This document shows, in pieces, positions 8,006 to 16,699 of a stretch of DNA of 64,000 bases; the stretch's first letter is position 1; every line of letters starts with the position of its first letter. This DNA comes from Chryseobacterium sp. FH1 (GTDB lineage Bacteria > Bacteroidota > Bacteroidia > Flavobacteriales > Weeksellaceae), in contig NZ_JPLZ01000006.1 in NCBI RefSeq assembly GCF_000735135.1, positions 186,001 through 250,000 on the forward strand, in the 5' to 3' direction. Under the pieces are notes generated by a model. It saw nothing but the letters and a program-made list of their open reading frames with translations. It was not told where the DNA came from and did no database searches. Position numbers and translations under genes: made by a program.

Positions 8006-8449
8006 ATGAAAACGAAAAAATCTATCATTACATTATCTTTTTTGATAATAATCTCCTGCAGTAGTAGTAACGATGATGAAACTACAACTGAAACAAAACC
8101 CAATTTAGTTAACAAGTGGAGTTTAACTGTTTGGAAACTTAACAATGTAAATCAAACACTAACATCTTGTGATAAACAGGGATACATTCAATTTAATACT
8201 AATGGAACCTTTGAACGAAAAGATTATAATTTTAGTAATGGTAATTGTATTTTGGAGGGTGAGGATAATGGTAAATACACTTATAATTCTTCTAACCACA
8301 AAATAACATTAAATTTTGTAGATAATACAGATGGACCACAAACAGAAATTTTGAATAATGTAGAATTCACTACCTCAAAATTGAACTATAGTTGGGATGA
8401 AGATGGAAATGGAACAGATGAACATTATTTAGAATATACTAAAAATTAA
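8006..8449 (+). CDS. Lipocalin-like lipoprotein
   Basis: A 147-residue protein with a lipoprotein signal peptide (ITLSFLIIISC, lipidated Cys at about residue 18, then SSSNDDE). The mature domain shows the pattern of small Bacteroidetes lipocalin-like proteins: LVNKWSLTVWKL, a middle YIQFNTNGTF strand pair, GKYTYNSSNHKITLNF, and a terminal YLEYTKN strand. Such proteins are outer-membrane-attached; ligand unknown. It has the shared palindrome 49 bp upstream and is followed, 76 bp on, by a second lipoprotein gene. Carried as accessory cargo of the island. Confidence 0.75.
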   Translation: MKTKKSIITLSFLIIISCSSSNDDETTTETKPNLVNKWSLTVWKLNNVNQTLTSCDKQGYIQFNTNGTFERKDYNFSNGNCILEGEDNGKYTYNSSNHKITLNFVDNTDGPQTEILNNVEFTTSKLNYSWDEDGNGTDEHYLEYTKN

Positions 8450-8525
8450 AGATTTGAAAATTAGATTATTACAAACATTAGTTATAGTTATTAATAATGA
8501 GAATGTTGATTTTAAACACTAAACT

Positions 8526-9410
8526 ATGATAAGAATATTTTTATTTTTTGCACTACTAACAATTTTTTCGTGTAAACAGAGTAACTCATTAGATGGGATT
8601 TACGAATATGAACCAAACAAAGAGAACAAGGGAAATATTTTCCAAATGGGAAGAGAAATGGGATGTTCTATAATTGGAAGATTCGAGTTTAGAGATGGTA
8701 AATGTTATTTCAATGTAATGGGAGTTGAGCAAAGAGTAGATTACGAAATTGATAATGATGTAATTTATCTTAATTCTAATAGTCTAAATAATAACGCAGG
8801 AGCTGGAATCAGAATTATAGATGATAATACACTAAGTTTTGGAGGATGTACCTTTAAAAAAATAGTAGAGAAAGAAGATGAAACCGCAACAGAGGATAAT
8901 AATACTTCTACTGAAAATAAATCTGGAAACAGTAAAACTCCTCGAAATGAAAATCAAACAACTGATTTTCCAATATATACGTATAATAAATTGATGGATA
9001 AATATAACTATGAAGATAGTGAAAGTATATCCTCAGAAACAATTAAGGGATATGAATTTTTATATGGTGTTGTTAAAAAAGTAATAACAGAAGATGGGTA
9101 TAGTGATTGTAAAATTCACATAGCTAAAACTTCAAAAGAATTTGATAATTTACATAGTGATATGGGTTCCTTTGTAAATAAAGATATTATAGTTAATGTA
9201 GAACCTATTGATTTGTACGATAATAATGGTAATATAAAAGAGGGATGGGAAGGAAGATATGATTTAAGTTATAATGATTACAAAAAACTAAAAGAATTAT
9301 TGGTAGAAGGAAGAAAGATCAAATTCTCTTATATAAAGGGAGGAGCAGGAACAACAGGAACAGCCACTGCTGGAATATTTTATTTCAATTACATTGAAAA
9401 GATGGATTAG
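8526..9410 (+). CDS. Unknown lipoprotein
   Basis: A 294-residue protein with signal peptide MIRIFLFFALLTIFSC and a lipidation cysteine at residue 16. The N-terminal part (about 20-115) contains a small beta-rich domain (DGIYEYEP, GRFEFRDGKCYFNVMG, DDNTLSFGGCTF), resembling lipocalin-like modules. A low-complexity Glu/Thr/Asn linker (about 116-150) leads to a C-terminal domain of about 140 residues that I do not recognise. It is cargo of the island, next to the lipocalin-like lipoprotein and probably co-transcribed with it or driven from its own leader. Confidence 0.7.
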   Translation: MIRIFLFFALLTIFSCKQSNSLDGIYEYEPNKENKGNIFQMGREMGCSIIGRFEFRDGKCYFNVMGVEQRVDYEIDNDVIYLNSNSLNNNAGAGIRIIDDNTLSFGGCTFKKIVEKEDETATEDNNTSTENKSGNSKTPRNENQTTDFPIYTYNKLMDKYNYEDSESISSETIKGYEFLYGVVKKVITEDGYSDCKIHIAKTSKEFDNLHSDMGSFVNKDIIVNVEPIDLYDNNGNIKEGWEGRYDLSYNDYKKLKELLVEGRKIKFSYIKGGAGTTGTATAGIFYFNYIEKMD

Positions 9411-9460
9411 ATTAAGTTATTCTACGTGCAGAAAATATTCAAAAATCAAATTTAAATATA

Positions 9461-9570
9461 AATATGAGTTTGTAATCATTTAAGAAAATATAATTGTAGA
9501 ATCAATTGATTTTATGATGATTGTGGAAAAGTCTTCTTTAGTAAAGAGGACTTTTTTAGTTAAATTTGTA
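9461..9570 (+). promoter_or_regulatory. Terminator-plus-promoter cassette, copy 1
   Basis: About 110 bp nearly identical to 14055-14163. It contains a terminator stem (9527-9538 with 9544-9555, then T run), followed at once by TAAATTTG (9561-9568), a perfect TAnnTTTG -7 box. Transcription would start about 9575, with the ATG of the NTPase gene at 9601. The terminator insulates the operon from the lipoprotein genes. Confidence 0.65.
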
Positions 9571-9600
9571 GAAAGACAAACTCATAATCAATAACAAATT

Positions 9601-12600
9601 ATGATTGAAAAATTATCTAATTTTTTTAGAAAGAAAAAAATAGAAGTAGAAAAGAAAACTTTGTTAAGTTCACTTGCACCAAAGGTTCTAACAAAAATAG
9701 AAGATATTGAAAAAATACAACCGTATTTAGATAAACTTAATGAAACAATTGATACAAAGGGAATCAGTAATATTGCTTTAACAGGAGGTTATGGTTCAGG
9801 AAAAAGTACCATAATAAAAACGTATCAATCTTTAAATCCACAACATGAATATCTAAATATATCGTTAGCTTCTTTTAATAAAAAAAAGGAAGAGGAAAAC
9901 GATAATCAAACTGATAGTAAAATACAAAAAGAAGAACTTGAAAGATTATTAGAAGTAAGTATTTTACAACAAATATTTTACCACGTTAGACCACAACAAA
10001 TTCCAGAATCTCGTTTTAAAAGAATAGATAATATATCTGGGTGGAGAATATTTGGAATATCAGTGGGATTTGTTTTGTGGGTTATTTGTACGACATTACT
10101 TTTGAAATTTAATTATTTAGATAAGATTAATCCAAATAATTGGATTACGAAAGATAAATTCGATTGGTGGAGCGTACCAATTTTTTTAATTTCACTTAGC
10201 GGGTTGGGAATATTATCAAAACTCGTTATCAATTTGTTTAGTAATTCGAAAATTAACAAGGTAAATATAAAAGGAGAGTTAGAATTAGGAGACAACGTTA
10301 ATAAATCTGTGTTTAATGAACATTTAGAAGAGATTCTATACTTCTTTGAACGAACTGATTATACCGTTGTAATAATTGAAGATTTAGACAGATTTGATAG
10401 TACGGATATTTTTACAAAACTTAGGGAAATCAATATTTTGTTGAATAATTCATTGTTGATAAAAGATGAAATCAATTTTGTTTATGCGGTGGGAGATGAT
10501 TTATTTAATGATAGAAAAGAGAGAGTTAAATTTTTTGAATATATAATTCCTGTAATACCATTTATTAATTCTTCAAATGCTGATGAACAATTAAGTTTAC
10601 TGATAAAAGAATCGGGATTAGATCCAAATATATTTTCCAAAGAGTTTACATCAGATATTACAACCTTTATTGATGATATTGATATGAGATTATTGACGAA
10701 TATTTTCCAAGAATTTGTAATCTACCGAAAAACTCTTAAACCGGAATTCATTAAAAAAAATGATGAATTATTCGCAATGATTACTTATAAAAACCTCTAT
10801 CCAACAGATTTCACACAACTTAACAGAAAGGAAGGGAAATTATACAATTTGATAAATAATAAGAAAGATTATACTGAAAATTTAATTATCAAAATAGACA
10901 AAGGAATTGAGGAGAAAAATATCGAAATAAAAGAGATTGAAAATGAATTAATTTCAGATATTGAAGAGTTAAAAAGTATTTATTTTCTAAAAATATTATC
11001 AAAATTACCTCAAACTGCTACTGTTGAAATACTTAATAAAGAAAATGATTTCGAAAATTTAATTGAAAATTAAAGTCTAAGTTATCAATATCACAGAATA
11101 AATTATAGTGGTTTACATGAAAATACATTAAGTTTTAATTTTTCAGAAATAGAAAATGAAGTTAATCCTAAATTCTCTTATGAAAAGAGAGTTGAATTAA
11201 TAGAATCAAAACAAAATGATAAAACTAATTCATTGAAAAATGATATAGACAAACTAAAAAATAAAAAATCGCAAATACAAAATTGGGATTTAAAACAAAT
11301 ATTTATTGAAGTTGAAGTTGATCGGTATTTGGTTGATTTTTCAGATAGTAAACTTTTGAGAAACTTGATTTTAAATGGTTATATTAATGAAAATTACAAT
11401 GATTACATTTCTTTATTCCACGAAGTATCGATAACAAAAGAAGATTTTACTTTTGAAAGAAATGTAAAAAGTGGTTATAATTCAGAGTTTAGTTATAAAC
11501 TTAGTGATAAAACTGAAAATTTAGTTGAGAAAATAGATGAGAGGTATTTTGAAAGGGAAGCCATACTGAATTTTGATTTGTTGGATTATTTAGGTAGCAA
11601 CTACAACAGATATTCTATTAAATATGATTCAGTAATTCGATTATTAAGTAGTGAAAAGGAACGTTCAGTACAATTTATCGATGGTTATATTAAAAATGAG
11701 GATAGACCGTTAGAAATATTTTTTGAAAAGTTAGTAGAAAATTGGAAAAATTTTTGGGAATATATTGTGGATGCATCTGTTTATGATAGAAGTAAAATAG
11801 ATGAATATTTGAGATTAATAATTACTTACTCAAAAGTTGAAACTATACTAGATAATCAGAGTAAAAAGTTTTTAAACGAAATGATAGAATCAAATCCACA
11901 ATTTTTATCATTAGTGCAGAATCGGGATGGAAAAAACTATTACTATAAGATTTCAAATCTTCTAAAAGGATTAAATACTAAGTTTGAAATATTAGATAAT
12001 CCAAATCAAGAAACTGAAAAATTATTCGAATACGTCTATATTAATAATCATTACAGTATAAACAATGATAATCTATTACAACAAATTTTACTATTTGGAA
12101 AAGATGTTAATGAGGAAGATTTTAAGAATTCAAATTATTCAACAATTTTAAAATCAGATTGTAAACCATTAATTGAATACATTAATTCTAATATCACTAC
12201 GTACATTAATAATGTATATTTAAAGTTAGAAGATAATAAATTTGAAGAAGAGGAAAGTTTAATCAAACTTCTAAATAATGAAAAAATAGAAGAAAAATTA
12301 AAAATTAAAATTATTCAAAAAGTAGAAACAAAAATCTCTGAATTGAATAAAATCAATGATTTGAGTGTAAAATCGCATTTACTTTTAAACAACAAAGTGA
12401 TTCCAAAGTGGAGTAATATTACTAAATATTATATAGATTGTGAGGATGAGATAAATGAAAACTTAGTTGAGTTTTTAAATTTTGAGAATGTGTACACTGA
12501 TTTATCTAAAGAAAAAATGATACATAAAAGTGAAACTTTTGAGTATGGTACATTTAGAGAAAATTTACTTTTAACTAATGAACTATCTGATGAAAGTTAT

Positions 12601-13254
12601 TGCAAGATATTAGAAAGTAGTATTTATTACAGAGACAGTTTATCATTTGAAAAATTGAATAAAAATAAAGTTGACTATTTAACACAGAAAATATTAAGTA
12701 CAACTAAATCTAATTACGATTTGTTGAAAAGGGGTTTTAAGAATAATCACATAAGATTATTAGAGAAGAATTTTAAAATTTTTTTAGATGAAAATTCAGA
12801 ATTTGAAACTGGAGAGATTGATGTTTTACTATTACTCAATTCTGATAAAATAAGTATTGATAGAAAGTTTGATTACATTACAATATTGAGTGAAGATATA
12901 ATCCAAAGTAGTAAAGAAATATCAAAAAAAGTAGGAGAAATTATTTTACAAAAATCTAAAACTGTTGAATTTGATATTAATACTTTAAAATCTATTTTTA
13001 TTAATCAACCAAATTCTGAAAAAAGAATACCACTGATTAATTTGTATTTTGAGAATATAACCAATGAGGATATTATTATATTATTGAGTAGTATTTGGAA
13101 TTACGATAATTTATTTAAAAATAAAAAACCTACATTTAATAAGACAGAATATAATACAATTCTATTGGAAACATTAAAATCTAAAGGGTTAATAAGAAAC
13201 TATTATGATAATAAATGGAATGATGGAGAATATAGAGTAACAACCAATTATTAA
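9601..13254 (+). pseudogene. YobI-like P-loop NTPase gene with one in-frame stop
   Basis: Two open frames (9601-11073, 490 aa; 11233-13254, 673 aa) are in the same frame. The 53 codons between them are open, so a single TAA at 11071-11073 interrupts a gene of 1,217 codons. The N-terminal part has Walker A GGYGSGKST (residues 62-70), two membrane segments (about 150-172 and 188-212) and Walker B VVIIEDLDRFD, as in the YobI/KAP-like membrane-linked NTPases, whose usual length is about 1,200 residues. The rest is long, helical and repetitive. It could be a recent pseudogene, a readthrough stop, or a sequencing error; the flanking protein sequence is otherwise undamaged. The UPF0489 gene starts 4 bp after. 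Confidence 0.75.
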
Positions 13255-13258
13255 TAAT

Positions 13259-13978
13259 ATGTGTGAGTTAATGATTATTAATGAGAAACCAATTTTTATT
13301 TGTGATAAACATCATCATGTTTTAAAATTTTGGTATTCTCAAAAAAGTGAAAATTTATATCTTCTAACTTTTGATCATCATACTGATTTACATAGAGCAT
13401 ATCAGGGAGAATTAAATAAGTTTCCTTATAAAGCGAAAAATCAGAATGATTGGGATTTAGAACAAAGAAAATTATTAGAGACATTGATAGAAAATGATTT
13501 CAAAGACATTAACTTACTGCATCATGATGAACATATTGATGCTTCTATACTTTTAAATATTTTTGAAAAAATTTTAGTTTACAGTTACGACTCATACTGT
13601 AATAAACCTAAAAGAGTTTATTGTATTACTGATAAAGAGTATGAAAATCAAAAAGTAATAAATAACTATAATTATCCCGATAGTGATTATGTAATTGAAT
13701 CGGAAATGCTTATTAATAATTTTAAAAAAATTGAAGTTTGTAATTTAGGAGTAGATGTATGGATTGATAATTTTATATTGGATATTGATTTAGATTTTTT
13801 TAAAACTAAAAAATCGATTAATCCGGAAAATGTTGATTTTTTTAAATATTTAATTAGTAAATGTAAGGCAATTACCATTGCAACAGAACCCACTTTTGTA
13901 AATTCTTTGAAAGAAGATGAAGACCTAAATTCAGAATATCTTTTAGAAAGTTTATTGAATTTAATAAAAACTGTGTAG
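13259..13978 (+). CDS. UPF0489 family protein, predicted metal-dependent hydrolase fold
   Basis: A 239-residue protein matching UPF0489 features: TFDHHTDLH (residues 37-45) and LDIDLDFF near residue 173, both of the kind that bind metal in the arginase/deacetylase-like fold, plus LLHHDEHIDA in the middle. The substrate is not known. It begins 4 bp after the YobI-like gene, so the two form one operon under the duplicated promoter cassette. Pairing of a membrane-linked NTPase with a predicted hydrolase inside a mobile island suggests a defence or conflict role; this is inference from context. Confidence 0.75.
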   Translation: MCELMIINEKPIFICDKHHHVLKFWYSQKSENLYLLTFDHHTDLHRAYQGELNKFPYKAKNQNDWDLEQRKLLETLIENDFKDINLLHHDEHIDASILLNIFEKILVYSYDSYCNKPKRVYCITDKEYENQKVINNYNYPDSDYVIESEMLINNFKKIEVCNLGVDVWIDNFILDIDLDFFKTKKSINPENVDFFKYLISKCKAITIATEPTFVNSLKEDEDLNSEYLLESLLNLIKTV

Positions 13979-14054
13979 CTGTTTTTAATTATGTTATCCT
14001 ATAAATTTAATGATTCTAAATGTAGAAGATTGTATAATTTCAGTATCTAATACT

Positions 14055-14163
14055 AATATGAGTTTGTAATCATAAGAAAAAAATAAATTGTAGAATCAAT
14101 TGATTTTATGATGATTGTGGAAAAGTCTTCTTTTGAAAAGAGGACTTTTTTAGTTAAATTTGT
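14055..14163 (+). promoter_or_regulatory. Terminator-plus-promoter cassette, copy 2
   Basis: This is the near-identical repeat of 9461-9570. The terminator stem spans 14121-14151 and the -7 box TAAATTTG lies at 14155-14162. Because the promoter ends here, a start codon at 14108 would lie upstream of transcription; the next gene must start later. Confidence 0.65.
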
Positions 14164-14179
14164 TAATAAACTATATAAC

Positions 14180-16699
14180 GTGAAATCAATTATTACAGAA
14201 GAAATATTTAACCAAATTATTAATATTCATAATAATAAGGAATTAAGGGACTTTTTAAGACAAAATAATATCAGGGGAGTAATCTTTTTTACAGATGTAA
14301 TTAACGGAAATATTTTGGGTGTTGAATTTACCTCAGAATCAGAGTTTAAAATTGACGAGATTATTTTAGATAATGTAGCTTATGATATTACTTTCAGAGA
14401 TAAATATTTTTATGGAATAACGATTAAAAATAATATTGAAAAGAAAATTGTTTTCAGTAATGTAAAATGTAAAAACTTCAATTCTGAAAGTAATAACTCA
14501 ATAACATTAGAATTTATCGATTTTACAGTTGATAATATTGAAATTATAAAAGATAATTTTCATCGAATTAATTTCACTAAGACTACAATAACTAACACGG
14601 CGAATATAGAAGAAAGCTACTCAAATTATTTTTATATTCAGAATTCGGTTATTGATACAATTGATATACAAAAAAGTGAAGTTAATTATGATGGTTTTTA
14701 TATTAAATCTTCAATTATAAAAAGAATTAGTTTAAATGAAAAATCTGTTCTATCTCATTTTGATATTTCAGAATCTACAAAGCTCGACTACTTTTCTGCT
14801 CACGATTCCTCAATTAAAAACTTTGAAATTTCTCAATCAAATCTTATTAGTTTACATTTTTCAGCTTTAAAGTTATATGATTTTAAAATTGAAAAATCCG
14901 AAATATTAAATATTAACATTAATCTTACAAACATAAATAGAATTTTTATTGATAATAAATGTGAAATCGATGGTATTATAATCCAAAATCAATCAAATAT
15001 TGGTTTATTATCAGTTAAAGATAATTGTTCAATACATCTATTTTCTGTTAATAAAAATACAAATGTTTACTTAATTAATTTTTATAAAAATGTTACAATC
15101 AATTATATCGAATCTGATGGTGAATGTATATTAGGAGATTTCGACATTTTTGACAGTACCATAAAATCTCTCCAGTTAAGTAATCAAAAAAATTCATATA
15201 ATATTCAAAATTCCACAATAAATTTATTGAAACTAAGTAATTGTGAAATTCATTCTTTGAATATATTAAATGGTTGTAAAATAGAGGGATATATTGTCAG
15301 ATCAAAGATTAATAAGTTAGAATTTAAACAGGTTTTCATTTTGAGAGATACTTTAATCTCTTTTTCTTCTTGTGAAATTTATTCAATCTTAATGGAAGAA
15401 TTTTCTGTAATTGGAAATCTTTATTTTAGAGATTTAAGAAGATTGGCAAAACCATTGGATAATTGGTCTGACATAAATAAATATACGTTTCAGCCTAATT
15501 TACTAATTGATGATGATGAAAAATTCTATCTTAATTCTAAAAAAATAATATTAGAATACATCAAAAATAAAATTGAAGAGAATAAAGATTGGATTTATAA
15601 TTCAAATGAAATTGAAGAGAGTACTTTAGAGAAGCAGTTAGTAGAGGAAATTTATGACGATTTTGATAAACCTCAAATTATCGAGTTAATTGATAGATTA
15701 AGAGATGCTCAAAATATTAATCTTTCAGCATTTGAAAGATTTCTTTTGAGAAAAATAAGAAAGCATAATAGTGAGAAAGAAAAACCTATTTCATATATAA
15801 ATAGAATTTACGAAATAGTTGATTTTATTTGGAATGTTCTATCTAAGGTAAAACTTATTGATTTAGAATTCCAAAATATAAACAAACCTATATTCAGAGT
15901 ATTCCACTCATCATTAGGAAAAACGGAGTTTTCTAATTGTGAATTAAATCAATTTGAATTTCAGTATAGTAATTCGAATTTTTTAGAATGTGTTTTTCTT
16001 GGAACTGAAATTCCTGAACAAAATTTGAAGATTTTAAAGAATGATAAAATTATTATTGATTCTAATGAATTAGATGAGGTAAATAAGATTAACTATTATT
16101 ATCAAAAAACTGATTTCTATAATCAGTTTAAAAAAATTTATGAAAAGCAGGGCAATATATATGAAGCAGGAATATTTAATTCAAAATGGTCAGAAAATCA
16201 GGAGAAGTTATTATTATTAAAGATAAATAAGAAAGAGGACTACTTGAATGCAACTAATGATTTGTGGAGTTTTATAAAAAGTGCTTTTTTGTTCTTTGAT
16301 GGTAATAAGGAAAAAGTAATGGATGTTTTTACTTTTAATTTAAATAGAATTTCAAATGGACATGGAGAAAACTGGCTGAAATCATTAAGGTTTATACTAA
16401 TTCCCACTTTTGTAATCTTCACATTTTATATTTTAAGTATTAGATATGATTTTAGCATTAGATATCTCAATTGTTCTTTGGGTTTGAGTTTCGATAATGA
16501 AATATTTAATTATTTCTATATAAATCTAAAATATTATTTTGAATTTTTAAATCCTGCAAGGAAGTTTGATTTTATAAAGTTAAAGGACGGAGAATCACTT
16601 AGTTTTTGGAGTTCATTATGGGATATATTAGGAAGAATTATTGTAAGCTTTGGTATTTATCAATTAATTGTCGCTTTTAGAAAAAATGCAAAAAAATAA
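14180..16699 (+). CDS. Beta-helix-like membrane protein of unknown function
   Basis: The open frame runs from 14108, but the first 18 codons translate the duplicated terminator/promoter cassette, so I place the start at GTG 14180 (839 residues). The N-terminal 430 residues are a long run of short strands with recurring I/L/F at regular spacing (for example NFEISQSNLISLHFSALKL), resembling a degenerate pentapeptide or right-handed beta-helix array. A helical middle follows. The C-terminus has NRISNGHGENWLKSL and two hydrophobic segments (about 738-754, 816-834), the arrangement of pentapeptide proteins with a membrane C-terminal domain. The downstream gene overlaps or abuts. Possibly a membrane effector; inferred. 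Confidence 0.6.
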   Translation: MKSIITEEIFNQIINIHNNKELRDFLRQNNIRGVIFFTDVINGNILGVEFTSESEFKIDEIILDNVAYDITFRDKYFYGITIKNNIEKKIVFSNVKCKNFNSESNNSITLEFIDFTVDNIEIIKDNFHRINFTKTTITNTANIEESYSNYFYIQNSVIDTIDIQKSEVNYDGFYIKSSIIKRISLNEKSVLSHFDISESTKLDYFSAHDSSIKNFEISQSNLISLHFSALKLYDFKIEKSEILNININLTNINRIFIDNKCEIDGIIIQNQSNIGLLSVKDNCSIHLFSVNKNTNVYLINFYKNVTINYIESDGECILGDFDIFDSTIKSLQLSNQKNSYNIQNSTINLLKLSNCEIHSLNILNGCKIEGYIVRSKINKLEFKQVFILRDTLISFSSCEIYSILMEEFSVIGNLYFRDLRRLAKPLDNWSDINKYTFQPNLLIDDDEKFYLNSKKIILEYIKNKIEENKDWIYNSNEIEESTLEKQLVEEIYDDFDKPQIIELIDRLRDAQNINLSAFERFLLRKIRKHNSEKEKPISYINRIYEIVDFIWNVLSKVKLIDLEFQNINKPIFRVFHSSLGKTEFSNCELNQFEFQYSNSNFLECVFLGTEIPEQNLKILKNDKIIIDSNELDEVNKINYYYQKTDFYNQFKKIYEKQGNIYEAGIFNSKWSENQEKLLLLKINKKEDYLNATNDLWSFIKSAFLFFDGNKEKVMDVFTFNLNRISNGHGENWLKSLRFILIPTFVIFTFYILSIRYDFSIRYLNCSLGLSFDNEIFNYFYINLKYYFEFLNPARKFDFIKLKDGESLSFWSSLWDILGRIIVSFGIYQLIVAFRKNAKK

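Noticed and set aside
14108-14179. N-terminal extension MMIVEKSS of the beta-helix-like protein
   Set aside because: It is a translation of the duplicated terminator/promoter cassette, also present before the YobI-like gene, and lies upstream of the probable transcription start.
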